From positions 99,656,138 to 99,720,137 of the forward strand of contig OY757913.1 in the NCBI GenBank assembly GCA_963585895.1: DNA of 64,000 nucleotides, read 5' to 3'. Below are positions 42,860-54,229 of the stretch, piece after piece; positions within the stretch are counted from its first letter, which is position 1; the number at the start of each line of letters is the position of its first letter. Made by a program: the position numbers and the translations under genes. Under the pieces are notes generated by a model that searched no databases, was not told the DNA's origin, and saw only the letters and a program-made list of their open reading frames with translations. This DNA is from Sepioteuthis lessoniana. Its lineage: Eukaryota; Mollusca; Cephalopoda; Myopsida; Loliginidae.

Positions 42860-43230
42860 GAAAAAAAATATTTAAAAAATTTAAATTGAAAAATGAATGT
42901 AGATTTATGAAAAAAAAAATTAATCCTTCCATAAATTAGTACACCTATTTTAGGATTAACTGTTTTAGACTCTAAAGTTTTCAATAGATTTACATTCAAA
43001 ATGCTGTGTCTGCATATAGAAAGATAAAAGTTTGGTAGAGTTTATTTTATAGCATATCAACCCCTTAAGGGTTATTTAATGTTAAAATTTGTTTCATTTG
43101 TAAATGTCTGATAATAATCATTTTTTTTTATTCACCCTTTTCTTTGAATAGTTATATGAGATCAAATTTTCCAATCAATAATTTGCAAGTTATTTGGTTT
43201 ATTTGTTCATTGGCATATCAACTCCTTATT
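42860..43230. other. intron filler
   Basis: One SINE-A/CE569-type module at about 43035-43085 (TTTATAGCATATCAACCCCT); otherwise nothing. Confidence 0.45.
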
Positions 43231-43755
43231 GCTTGGTTTAATGGCACATCGACCACTGTAGATTATTTAATGCCAAATCCATTTTTATACAAGCAAACAG
43301 TTCTGTTTAAAACAATTCAGTTTTGTAAAAGTATAGTTTTTTGTTTACACACACTTAAACGTCAAAACAGTTCTATTTTAAACAATTAACATAAGCATAA
43401 GTACACAATTTTAATATCAATAACAGTTCTATTTCAAACAATTCAGTCAACCATAAGTACACAGTTTTGATGTCAAAAATAGTTCTATTTCAAACAATTC
43501 AGTTAAGCATAAGTAAACAGTTTAGTTCTATTTAACCCATAGATAGGACCTTTTCAGGTGCTAGCACACTGAGCTAGAGTGGACATGGAAGCAACAGCAA
43601 TAAAGGGGTACTCTGCATTCCCCCAAACTCCAGCATTACTGGAGCCTCACCATCTGATTGTTTAGTGTCATATCCAGGACACATTTTGAATTAGTCTTAC
43701 CACTCTGCAAAGATGTATTCAGTGTATTCTGCAGCCCCAGCCGGCTGGGCCATCA
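43225..43755 (+). repeat. CE569 copy, near complete
   Basis: Module TTTAATGGCACATCGACC, units with ACAGTTCTATTTCAAACAATTC, end block from ACCCATAGATAGGACC (43535) to CCCCAGCCGGCTGGGC (43735). About the same length as the reference copy at 12211. Confidence 0.75.
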
Positions 43756-43959
43756 TCTCTTTATGATTAATTCAATGCCACCATGTGATTCATTGATAAA
43801 TATTCTATTTTAATCATAAATCATATTTCAATGTTCCATTACATTTTTTTGTTACTTATCTATAATCATAAACAAACAGTTCCATGATATCAAGTTTGGA
43901 AGAATTTATGAAGTAATGACTATTTTTGTGGAAAATGGACACAACAAACCAATTTCAAA

Positions 43960-44045
43960 TCCTTGGTGATAGTTGGTTAGTTGTGTTTTAAAGCATATCA
44001 ATCCTTGTAGGTTATTTAAAGCCAAATCCTTTTATATATAAGTAA
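43960..44045 (+). repeat. CE569/SINE-A module alone
   Basis: TTAAAGCATATCAATCCTTG, GTAGGTTATTTAAAGCC. Directly followed by a SINE-C. Confidence 0.55.
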
Positions 44046-44047
44046 AT

Positions 44048-44290
44048 TTGGCAACTATAGTCAAGGGCAACTCAAAGGCTCCCTTTTCATTGGCTACTAC
44101 ACCAAGGTGTAGGAGAGAATACTACTCCTTTCCCTGGATTCCTCCACTTTACCCTTGATCTGTACCTTATAATTCTGAGTGTTAAGCAAGGAGGTATCAA
44201 GTACCATTTTTTTTAGTCAACCTGGGATTGAACCCCAGTCTTCAGGGCCATAGGCAAACATTCTACCCATTAGGCCAATGGGCCGGTGAA
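44048..44290 (-). repeat. SINE-C copy
   Basis: GCAACTATAGTCAAGGGCAA, ACACCAAGGTGTAGGAGAGA, then B-box complement CTGGGATTGAACCCCAG near 44222. Confidence 0.8.
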
Positions 44291-44930
44291 TATGTAATGT
44301 GTGCATAAGCAGATTTAAGTAAACAATAGATTTTCATTCAATTAAAAATAATTAAGCAATGTTGGAATTAAACGCATTCTTGAAGGAAGACAATATTAGA
44401 TTTTCATTCAGGAGAAATCAAGATGAAAGTTTCGAGTAGATTACAGAATAAATCTATAATCTACTAAAGATTCATTTATTTCATTGATTTATTTATAGTA
44501 TTGAGGTGGTATAGTATAGTATAGTATTTCATTCATTGATTTATTTATAGTATTGAGGTAGACTCAAAATTAGATAAAAAGTTGAATGATTCATCTATGA
44601 TTCTAATAGGTTAAAAAAAATGTATTTTTAACAATCTCGGAGGAAAAAGATTTAATTTATTTTGGGTTTTGATCTTTTGAAATTTGTGAGTTGAGTCAAA
44701 ATCTAATTGCCTGCCAATCTCAAAGAAATTTAAAAAATGTATTTTAACAACCTAGGAATGAAAAGATTTCTTCTTTTTTAAGTCTTTAGTATGACTCGAC
44801 CTGGGACTGAACGCCAGTCTCTCGAGTCATTGGCGAACACTGTACCCACTAGACCAATTTTATATATATATATATATATATATATGATTTTTAAAGGAAA
44901 AGTTCATATGTAACAATTTTTAAACATGCC
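44290..44930. repeat. AT-rich intron with a SINE-C scrap
   Basis: TATAGTATTGAGGT...TATAG phrases repeat around 44495-44560, a local duplication of about 55 bp. A SINE-C head fragment lies at 44775-44865 (minus), then (TA)n at 44863-44884. Confidence 0.6.
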
Positions 44931-45330
44931 AGAGTTCATTTGTTTGCACACAGTTAAATGGTTTCAAGTATTGCTATTTAACACTAATAATTCTGTTGAA
45001 CATTATTTATTCATTTGCACATAGTTAAATGGTTCTAAGTATTGCTATGTAATACCAATAGTTTAATTTTAAAGTCATTCGTTTGCACAGCTAAATGGTT
45101 TCAAGATAGTAAATGATTAAACAGTCCTATTTGACCAATAGATAGGACCTTAACAAGTGCTACTATTCCAGGTCAGAGTGGAACTGGGGGTAGCAACAAT
45201 AAAGGGGTAAACCAAAGCTGAAAATCTGGCACCTCACCATCTGGTAGTTTAATGTCAAATCCAGGACACTCATGGTGGGGGGTCTTACCTCTCTGCAGAG
45301 ATGCAGTTGGCATATTCTATATCTCCATCC
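44930..45330 (+). repeat. CE569 copy
   Basis: GTTTGCACACAGTTAAATGG phrases, then the end block ATAGATAGGACCTTAACAAG to CTCTGCAGAGATGCAGTT. A SINE-B tail fragment follows at 45335-45450. Confidence 0.65.
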
Positions 45331-45484
45331 AGAGATGAAATCCTGGATGAGGCTGATGCATTTCATATAGTGCTAAGATTCTTTAAACTTTAGTTTCTTA
45401 AACTTCACTTAAAAATTGACCTTGTGCCACATCCTGCACATGCAGAGGGGTTTGTACACAGTTGTATGGTTGTAAGTATTCATA

Positions 45485-45735
45485 TCTATTGGCTTAGTGG
45501 GTAGAGTGCTTGTCAATGGCCCAGGAAACCAGGGTTTAATCCCAAGTCAAGTTATACCAAAGATTTTAAAAAATGGTACTTAATACCTCCTTGCTGAACA
45601 CTCAGCATTATAAAGCATGTATCAAGGGTAAAGTGGAGCAATTCAGGGAAAGGAGTAGCACCCTTCCTTACACCTCAGCATAGCAGCTATTGAAAAGGGA
45701 GCCTTCAGGTCACCCTCAACTATGGTCGCCAACTT
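45485..45735 (+). repeat. SINE-C copy
   Basis: TTGGCTTAGTGGGTAGAGTG (A-box) at 45490, GGTTTAATCCCAAG (B-box), CATGTATCAAGGGTAAAGTG, GCAGCTATTGAAAAGGGAGC. One of the clearest SINE-C heads. Confidence 0.85.
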
Positions 45736-45739
45736 CACT

Positions 45740-47190
45740 TTTATTTACTATTTATACTTAATAATAGTCATTTGTTTGCATGGTCAGTTATATGGTTTCA
45801 AACAATTAATAATTATCTTCAACAAACCATTATAGCTTCAAGTAATTATTTCTAATACAAATAATTTACTATGTAATATGGCATCAAGTCTTCCTATTGA
45901 ATATGACTAATTTTTAAACAGGTCTGTTTGATTCATAGATAGGACTCTGACAGGTACTATCATTCCAGGTCAGAGTAGACCTGGGAGTAATAGCAATAAA
46001 TATGTAAAGCACCCTAGATTTCTAGAACAGGAGCCTCACTATTAGGACACCTCTCTGAGTGAGGTGGGAGGTTTATCCCAAGATAGAGAATTCAGTCAGA
46101 ATTTTCTAAGTTTCACCAACAGAGCATTGAAGCCCTTGAGTTGATGTAATCCCAGATGGAAAATGTTTTGATTTGGTTTATTTGGATTTTATAGCATATC
46201 AACCATTATAGGTTATTCAATGCCAAATCCTCTTAATACATATATATTAAATATATATGATTTGGTTTGGTTTGCTTTGGTTTTATGGCATATCAACCAT
46301 TGTAGATTATTTAACGCTAAATCCTCTTTATACATATATAGATAGATATTTATAAACACATTTTGTAGATAACATTTTTTAAAAAGCCTTTTGCATACAG
46401 TCGAATGGTTTCTAGCATTTCTATCTAACACGAATAATTCTATTTACTATTAACCATTTTTTGCACACAGTGAAGTAGTTACAAACATCATTATCTAATA
46501 CTAATTATTTTGTTGAACATGATTCATTTGTTTACAGACAATTGAATGATTCCAAGTATTGCAATGTATCCATATTTACCAACCCCTCCGCTCGGGCAGG
46601 ATATGACACAAGGTCAATTTTTTTTTTAAGCGGAGTTTAACAGGTTTGAATTCAGAGTTTTCCTTCTCCTAGACTAGTTGCCTCACTAAGGCTGAAGAAC
46701 CCAGTCTGCCCTACTATTTACCCATAGCTGGAGGGAGAATAACTGGATTCATACCTTTCCCAAGGGTATTAGTGCTGTGTGAAATGCAATCAGCCTTGTC
46801 CAGGATTTGAACTCGTATCGCCGTGTCCATTTCCTACGACGATAACCATTACACCATGGCACCTCCTTAAGTAATGCTATGTATCACTAACAATTCAAGT
46901 TAAATGGTCAAAGTCCTACTTCTAACAATTCAATTTAGCATAAGTTATTTGTTTGCACTCAGTTTAAATATCAAATAGTTCTGTAGATAGGACCCTCTCA
47001 GATGCTACTACTCTGGGTCAGAGTGGACCTGGGAGCAATGGCAATGAAGGGGTACTCCACATTCCCCAAAATTCCAAGACTGGAGCCTCATCATCAGATT
47101 GTTTAATGTCCTATCAAAGACACACGTTGGGGGAGTCTTACCCCTCCGCAAAGAGGCAGTCAGTGAAATCTATACCTCCAGCCAACTGAG
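45740..47190 (+). repeat. CE569 copies interrupted by SINE-B
   Basis: End block near 45930-46110 (more diverged), shared module twice (about 46165 and 46265), quasi-tandem section, then a second end block 46985-47185 (ACCCTCTCAGATGCTACTAC to AGCCAACTGAGC). The SINE-B at 46571 splits the quasi-tandem section. Confidence 0.7.
46571..46868 (-). repeat. SINE-B with 17-bp target duplication
   Basis: Flanks AAGTATTGCAATGTATC (46554-46570) and AAGTAATGCTATGTATC (46869-46885), 15 of 17 identical. Minus-strand head GGAGGTGCCATGGTGTAATG, B-box GAGTTCAAATCCTGG, tail to GGAGGGGTTGGTAAATATG. The flanking duplication supports retroposition. Confidence 0.9.
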
Positions 47191-47930
47191 CTCAAAATAT
47201 TTTGATTAGCCATGAATTTAAAATAAATTTAGATCAACAGGATTTCTGAAGATCTGAAATAATGTGGTCTTGACAATTGTTCTTTTTACAGTTTTAAATT
47301 GGCATCAATTTCATTTTTTTCCTAATAAAAGCAAAATTTTGGGGGTACTTTTTGGATAGTGCGCTGACACACTATGCCAAATAACAACTTTAAGTGTTTA
47401 CTAAGCTACTTTTATAAATAAATAAAAACTAAAAAAAATCGAAATAAATCGAACGAAAAATCTAACGCTGAATAAATGATTAATAAAAATAATACAAAAC
47501 AAATTGTCTAATTTATGAAAAAAAAAATTGAGCCAGGTTCAATGTACTTATTTTAAGGAAAAAAAATTAAACTTTGTGAATAAGAGTTAGTTGGTTTTAA
47601 AATCTGTTTGGAGTGGAATAACTAAATAAATGCTTAAAATAGAATCTGTACTCAGTGACACTTGTTATGACCGGAAAAATGTCACAATTAATTTATGCTG
47701 GAGGGTGAGAGCTAAGTTTTGTAGAGAATTGTTTTTAATTCTAGTGAGACTTTAGGTTTAGGTTTAAGATTCATTTTTTCCTCTGAGATTGGGTTCGACA
47801 CTTGTTTGTAACTGTCTCTTAAAGTTACTTACATTTGCCATATCCCAAAATTTCAATGTCTTTTATTCAGAGCTGGACTTTCATCTGTTGAGGCCCTAAG
47901 CTATATAAAATTAGAGACCCATCACTAAAA

Positions 47931-47970
<40 letters not shown>

Positions 47971-48312
47971 CTCACATATAATTTTTTATGAATTAATGTT
48001 GAAAAATAAAAACTAATGATGAAAAGAAAATTTATTTAAAAAAAATTAAAATGAGGCCCGGAGGCTGTGTGGCTTTAAGCTATACCAATTTAGTTATTTA
48101 CTAAACTTAACTTAGATGTGGAACAAGGCCAGAAGTATGAGGCACCCAGTGAGAACTCACTAACAATACAGCTGAGTCAAGCACTGCTTTTATTTCTGAG
48201 ACGATTGGATGTTTACTTTAACAATAATATTTGTTAGGTACTTGTTCAGTACATCCTACCAAGAAAATATCTTTGGTAATGTGCAAAAAAATAAATAAAT
48301 AAATAAATAAAA

Positions 48313-48348
<36 letters not shown>

Positions 48349-48385
48349 AATTACAGAAGAAGGTAAAAGTTACATTCAACATCTA
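47190..48385. other. AT-rich intron with microsatellites
   Basis: (TA)n at about 47934-47966 and 48315-48345 and (AAAT)n before the latter. 48060-48200 has a stretch (CCAGAAGTATGAGGCACCCA) that recurs near 50985 as part of a decayed tRNA-like repeat. No gene. Confidence 0.55.
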
Positions 48386-48389
48386 AAAA

Positions 48390-48650
48390 GTAAAGTTGGC
48401 AACCATAGTTGAGGGCAACCTAAAGGCTCACTTTTCAATAGCTACTACACCATAGTGTAGGGGAGGGCACTACTCCATTCCCTCAATTGCTCCACTTTAC
48501 CCTTGATCCTAAACTTATAATGCTGAGAGTTAAGCAAGGTGGTATCAAGTACCATTTTTTGAGTCTTTGGTATGACTCAACCTGGGATTGAACACCGGTC
48601 TCTCAGACCATTGGCGAACACCCTATCCATTAGGTCAATGGTCCAGTTTA
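48390..48650 (-). repeat. SINE-C copy
   Basis: CATAGTTGAGGGCAACCTAA, ACACCATAGTGTAGGGGAGG, B-box complement CTGGGATTGAACACCGG, end CCATTAGGTCAATGGTCC. Confidence 0.8.
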
Positions 48651-48689
48651 AATTTAAGTCATTTTTTTTTCTTACAAAAGGAACAGGTT

Positions 48690-49420
48690 TAGTTTGATGG
48701 CACATCAACCACTATAGGTCATTAATACTAAATCTTTTTTTTTTTTACATATAAAAATTTCTATTTCAAACTCTTCAGTTTAGTATAAGTATAGTTTTTT
48801 CATTTACACACAGTTAAATGTCAAAACAGTTCTACTTCAAACATCAGTTGAGCATAAGTACACAGTTTAAATGTCAAAAAACAGTTCCATTTCAAATAAT
48901 TCAGTTGAGTTCTATTTGACCTATAAATAGGACCCTATCAGGTGCTATCCCTCTAGGCTAGAATGGACCTGGGAGCGATGGCAATGAAGGGGTACTCTGC
49001 ATTTCCCAAAGCTCCAGTATTACTGAAACCTCACCATCAGATTGTTTAGTGTCATATCTCGGACACTTATTGGGGGGGGGTCTTAACTCTCTGCAAAGAA
49101 GCAATTGGTGTATGCTACAGCCCCAGCCGACTGGGCGCAGAATTAAATGTAAAAACAATTTAGTTTCACATAAGTATGCAGTTTAAATGTCAAAACAGTC
49201 CTATTTCAAGCAATTCAGGTTAGCATAATTACACAGTTTAGTTTTATTTAACCCATAGATAGGACCCTATCGGGTGTTACTACTCCAGGCCTGAGTGGAC
49301 TTGGGAGCGATGGCATTCCCCAAAATCCCTGTCATATCCATAACACTCGTTGAGGGAGGGGTCTTACCCCTCTGGAGAGAAGCAGTCGGTGTATTCTACA
49401 GCCCCAGTCGATTGGGCAAG
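48690..49420 (+). repeat. two CE569 end blocks in series
   Basis: First end block 48915-49138 (GACCTATAAATAGGACCCTA to CAGCCGACTGGGCGC), second 49245-49420 (ACCCATAGATAGGACCCTAT to CAGTCGATTGGGCAA) with internal deletion. The last CE569 sequences in the window. Confidence 0.7.
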
Positions 49421-50540
49421 GAACAGTTAAATTTAAGCCCTCATAATTACGTCAGCCCAAATTGGTTGAGGGAACAATAAAGAAACATGACGGACGGGTG
49501 AATTGTAGCGAGTCGAATACGAAGCTTTTAAATGTTAATGTTCGGTATATTTAAGATTCTATAGATCTTAATCTATCATTTAAATTCACTGAGCTATATA
49601 AATGAGCAGTATTTTGCGATTTCAAAGCATTTCTCGTGTTTCAAAACTAATAACTCGACCAATTCTCGTTCAACTCATTTCAATTTTAACAGACTATGTA
49701 GAAACAACTTAAATACTATGTTCAATTTTTTCTTTTCAGATATAGAAATGCCATTTATTGAAAAAGAAAACATGTTTTGTATGTCAGAATCAACTCAAAC
49801 AAGACTGTGCAGCGTGCATTTGTGAGAGGATTCGCTGAAAGTGCACCAACTGCAATGTATCGCTTACAAAGTTCAAAGAGAAAGGTTGTCTGCGCCAAAC
49901 GAAAGCAGCTGGACTACCAACTTGACGTGTACCAGAAAGTGCACATATTGAAAACTTGTAAAGTCGTTCATGAAATCTACATATCTTTGAATGTCTCATT
50001 CAAATAAATCTTATTTTGCTCCACATTAAGCCTGTTTCATTAGCTTAGACTATGTAGTTATTCAAATATATAATCTCAATTTTAAAAAATTGCCCAGGAT
50101 ATAGTTATATATTTACTATTAAGTAAAGCAAATCACTAAAACTTATTCTTATCAGAATAGTGAAAGTAAGCAATGCATTTTTATACATATCTTGTAAATT
50201 AACGCAGCTATTTCATCAGCGTGATATTCTGGACAAGTTCGCTTATTTGTTATGTAAATAAAATAGAAAACTGACTGAGACAATAGAACCAAAAATAAAC
50301 TTTATCGATTTGCTATTTAATATGATATAAGCAACTAATTCATGAAATTAACTGTGACAAAGCTAGGGAAACTTAATTAAATTTTGATTTTAAAAAATCA
50401 CAAGTTAAACGGATAAAATAACATGAGAATAAAATTTGTTTAAAATGAAAAGGTTGCTTCGGGTTTGTTTTGTTGTCTATTGTTTCGCAACAAAAACCAC
50501 GCCGAATTTTGAGTTGATAAGTCAAAAATTATTATTTATC
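49420..50540. other. first intron of ERCC4, near-unique part
   Basis: AT-rich. A plus-strand open stretch at 49777-50007 has residues KTVQRAFVRGFAESAPTAM that recall the helix-turn-helix of DUF4817-type transposon proteins, but nothing around it confirms this. The rest shows no feature. Confidence 0.35.
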
Positions 50541-50544
50541 TTAC

Positions 50545-50618
50545 TCAGACATGATAAGTAGTCCATCTTCGTGAAAGCAATCCAAAAAAATTTGGTTTTC
50601 ATATTCTAGCAGAGGCAT
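50545..50618 (-). CDS. ERCC4: ERCC4 exon 1 with start codon
   Basis: 74 coding nt: ATG at 50618, 24 codons then GA of a split Glu codon. The donor GTAAGAT starts at 50544. MPLLEYENQIFLDCFHEDGL followed by LIMS aligns with human '[20 protein letters not shown] LVVCA'. It joins exon 2 as ...LIMS-E-GLGIQR. The context before ATG is TTGATA, with no strong Kozak purine at -3 besides A at -1. The match of M-P-L-L-E-Y-E supports this start. Confidence 0.95.
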
Positions 50619-50720
50619 TATCAATTTTATCCCAACAGTAATAACAGAAAAAAAATAAACTCGACCATGCGAACCGGTGATAAAATGGCGCCACCGGTGT
50701 ATTATAAATGAAAAACTGCC
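50619..50720 (-). promoter_or_regulatory. ERCC4 5' UTR / core promoter candidate
   Basis: On the plus strand the region reads GAACCGGTGATAAAATGGCG then CCACCGGTGTATTATAAATG. AAAATGGCGCC matches the YY1-type motif often found at transcription starts, and it sits between two ACCGGTG sequences. No TATA box at the expected distance is certain. The assignment is inference from position, 50-85 bp upstream of the ATG. Confidence 0.5.
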
Positions 50721-51265
50721 TCCTGTCCATAAGTAACCATTAAATTTGTCTCAATATAAAATATGATACAAGAATTAAATATGATAACAATGGAGAATTA
50801 TCTAGGTAGTTGTTTTTAAACTTGCTTTTGAGTCAAAAAGTTTGTAAATCGACGCTTTTATTTGTTGAGCCAAGGAATTTATTACGGTGTGTCTGGCAGT
50901 ATATTCCCGTACAAAGAAACATCCGCTTCGTTTACGTATCAACTGATCGAATCGGTAAAATATTTAGCTTAGTTGTGACACAAGGCGAGAAGTATGAGGT
51001 ACCCACTGAAAATTGAACTCACTAACAATGGTCTGCTAATCTAGATTACTAAGCCATTACACCATTTGAGGGACCCTGAGTTTGTAAAATATTTTCAGAT
51101 GATCGTAGGGCGCCTATTCTAATGCGATGGTTAGCTAAGCTCCTGTTCCAACTTGAATAGTCAATCAACAACAGTTACAATACTATTGGATTAATTAGTC
51201 TATATAACGTTTTATGGGAATTGAATAAAATCTCTCTCACTCACTCACTCACTCACTCAATAATC
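50720..51265. other. upstream flank of ERCC4, no gene
   Basis: A decayed tRNA-like repeat around 50985-51075 (ATTGAACTCACTAACAA, AAGCCATTACACCATTTGAG). (ACTC)n at about 51237-51258. Nothing else recognised. Confidence 0.45.
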
Positions 51266-51269
51266 CCAT

Positions 51270-51582
51270 GCCCTGGTTTGTTCGTCGGGGTACTAATCAT
51301 GTTTGGGACAGGAATAAGCCTGATGAAGCCCACTCCTCTCCAGGTCTCCAAATATTTTGAATTCCGAGTTTTTCTTCTCCTTGACCGGTTTCCACACCAA
51401 GAGTTAGAGCCCAGTCCGTTTTTCTATTTGTCCATAGCTAGAAGGAGAATATTTGGATTCATACCTTTCCCAAGGGTATTAGTGCTATGTGAAATGTAAA
51501 CAGGATCGATCAGGAATTGCACTCGAGTAGCCGAGTCTACTTCGTACGACGATAACCGTTACGCCATGAGCATTTCTAAGTA
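51270..51582 (-). repeat. SINE-B copy
   Basis: Body CATACCTTTCCCAAGGGTAT at 51460, B-box complement with AATTGCACTCGAG, head ACGATAACCGTTACGCCATG. The tail near 51290 is diverged. Confidence 0.75.
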
Positions 51583-51589
51583 AAGTAAA

Positions 51590-52215
51590 GTTAAGCCTTC
51601 ACGTCATCTTAATCGAGAGTGACCTGAAGGCTTCCTTTTCAATAGCTACTACACCGAGGTGTAGGGGAGGACGCTACTCCTTTCCTTGGATTGCTCCACT
51701 TTATCTTTGATCCGTACCTTATAAAGCTGAGTGTTAAGCAAGGAGGCTTGAAGTACCATTTTTTGAGTCTTTGGTAGGACTCGATCTGGGATTGAACCCT
51801 GGTCTTCCGCGCCATTGGTGAACAATCTACTTATTAGGCCAATGACCGAGCATTTCTAATTGGATGAAATATGCCTAATTAATTAAACATGCATACATGA
51901 TTAAACAAGTCAATTTTTATTGAAACTTGATATTTGTCATAATGTCTCTAAGTAAAGTAAAGCTGGCAACATTAGTCGAGGGTGATCCAGAGGCTCCTTT
52001 TTCAATAGCTACTACACCGAGGTGTAGGGGAGGGCGCTACTTCACTCCCTCGATTGCTCCACTTTACCCTTGATCCTTACCTTATAATGCTGAGTGTTAA
52101 GCAAGGAGGCTTGAAGTACCATTTTTGGGGTCTTTGGCATGACTCGACCTGGGATTGAACACCGGTTTCCCGGACCATTGGCGAACACTCTACTCATTAG
52201 ACCAATAACCCGGTT
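51590..52215 (-). repeat. two SINE-C copies
   Basis: Copies at 51600-51850 and 51965-52215 in the same orientation, both with CAATAGCTACTACACCGAGG then TGTAGGGGAGG and the B-box complement CTGGGATTGAAC. A unique spacer of about 110 bp lies between them. Confidence 0.85.
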
Positions 52216-52419
52216 TAATATCTCTACCAGAGACATTAAACTTACAATAAGCCAGGAAGCTGTGGCGAAGAGCTGTTGTTCACTGTATTCTCACAAGTTA
52301 CCCTTTGACTAATCACTTTTCATAGCAAGGGTTGAGTTTTCGATCGTCCAAATAGGAGTATTTCATAAGAATACAATTTATTATAATACGTAAAAGAATT
52401 TTTTAAAAATTCAAAGGTT

Positions 52420-53830
52420 TCCCAGGAGGCCTCTGACAGGAGGCAAAATTAGCACATGCCTAAAAAATGTAGTTCTGTTGCGGAGCCGATAAGCACGTCG
52501 ACCCCGCAAATGATTTAGGTTAAACGTGCGAGTAATGACAGCCAAAAGAACAATGAAGGAAACAAAAGGCGAAATAACAGTATAACAAATACAATTTATT
52601 CGTCGAGTTTACAAGTTTAAGTTCGTGGATAGTTGTTGGTATCGTCAGCTAGATAGTTGATGTTGGTAGCTGGTATGGTTGAAGTCGTAGAGAGGCAGCT
52701 AGATGTTCAATGCGGGTAGCTGATGTTGTCGAGGTCGTAGAGAGGCAGCTAGATGTTCGATGCGAGTAGCTGATGTTGCCGAAGTTGGTAGATCGATGTC
52801 CCGGTTTTTGAAGTACATTGGATTAACCCGGGGGTGTCGATGTGGTTGCAAGTCCGTACAGCGAGTCGTACGTGAACTAGATCCCGCAATGCTAGAGCAT
52901 ATCATTGTTGGGGTCGGCAGTCCGTACAGCGAGTCATACGTGAACTTGATGCTGCATTGCTGGAGCATGTCGTAGTCGAAGTAGGTGCTGGCAGTTTGGT
53001 CGCGTAGAGTCGAGTGGGTGTGGTGACTAAGACTTAACCGTGTCTTAAAACTGCGGACCAAGTGAACGGACAGGGTAATCGTGACTGAGGTTTGCCATGC
53101 CTTAGCACATCTGAAGTCGAGCGAGCGAATCGGTAAGTGAGGCTAAGGCTATGCCGTACCCTGGCTGTGCCGACGTATCGTAAGGTGAGGCTAAGGCCAT
53201 GCCGCTCCTTAACTGTGCGGACGTATTGGAAAGTGAGGCTAAGGCTATGCCGTATCGGAAAGTGAGGTTAAAGCTTTGCCGTGTCAAAGCTCTGCACCAT
53301 CAAGCAAACAGACCGGGAAACCGTGGCTAAGATTGGCGGTATCTTAGCGCTGCGCAGATAGGGAACCGATAGCTAAGGCTAACCCCTTGCCTTAACGCTG
53401 CGCAGCCAAGCGAACAAACGGACAGAGGAATCGACCGAGTTGGTTAAGACCGGATGGTCTTAGAGTCCTCGCCGTGTTTGCCTCCAAGCCGTCTGATTGG
53501 ACGAGTCCGTAAGAACCGTCAGAGATACTCTAACCCACAGAAGGAGACCTCTAGTGATCCTTAAAAGGACCTTTATCGCATATCTATGTGACGCAAGGCG
53601 AATGCGACCACGAGATGCTGGATTCAGCCTTGAGATCGTCGCTCTGAGAGCAAGCTCCTGAGAGCAAGCTCCTGAGAGCTTCGTAAAACGAACTCTAAAA
53701 TTTTTGACTCCGGAGCTTGTTTATAAAAAAAGGGAAAAGCATGTCACTCTGCTGGGATGCATAGAAATAAAGTTCGTCTATTAAAAACAGACGTGAAAGT
53801 AAAGTCCTTCTTAAGCTTGAGATAGACTAC
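52420..53830. repeat. GC-rich block with local tandem sub-repeats
   Basis: Three sets: GTCGTAGAGAGGCAGCTAGA, with spacer to GATGTTG, at 52685-52790; AGTCCGTACAGCGAGTC at 52850 and 52918; AGTGAGGCTAAGGC(C/T)ATGCC about four times at 53125-53290. AATAAATTG on the minus strand near 52590 could be a polyadenylation signal. A mobile element is likely but its class is unknown. ORFs across it are not recognised. Confidence 0.55.
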
Positions 53831-54229
53831 AGAAGATAATTCACTCTATTTTAATAAAGTTACTTTTGACAGACGGGTTCTGTAAATGTTGTTAAATGAA
53901 ATTTATTCCCTTTCCTAAGCTGTAACGGCCGGTCGGGGTCATATAAGGCTTCATCATTTCCGGTCGTAGCTGGATGTACTGTTTTTAGGGATGTAAGTAA
54001 TCTGATCTGTTTACGTTTGTGAACAGGTCGCGACAGCTCCTGAAACCGGAAAGAAATTCTCATTAAGCTGTTATCACTTTTATTGAACAGATTTGTTTAT
54101 CTCAGGTGCTGGCGGATAGCACACGTGCTTGTTCAGTCCCGGGCTTAACGGCAGGTTGCGTCTCCTGTAAATAGCCGTCTCTGCTAAACATATCAATGTA
54201 AACACGCGAAGAACCTCAAACTTATAACT

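Larger units (their letters stand above)
2426..50618 (-). other. ERCC4: ERCC4 (XPF) gene span, 3' truncated by window edge
   Basis: Eleven exons on the minus strand, listed separately, encode the N-terminal helicase-like half of XPF. XPF pairs with ERCC1 to form a structure-specific endonuclease that cuts 5' of lesions in nucleotide-excision repair and acts in interstrand-crosslink repair. The first ten exons give about 323 codons with matching phases at every junction. Introns are large (about 8.6 kb between the second and third exons, 7.7 kb for the first) and made almost wholly of repeats. The catalytic ERKxxxD nuclease motif and the HhH region are not in this window. At least one linker exon between 6655 and 2583 was not located. 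Confidence 0.93.

Noticed and set aside
49777..50007. host gene exon on the plus strand
   Set aside because: Only a weak helix-turn-helix resemblance and no splice partners; kept as a possible transposon scrap.
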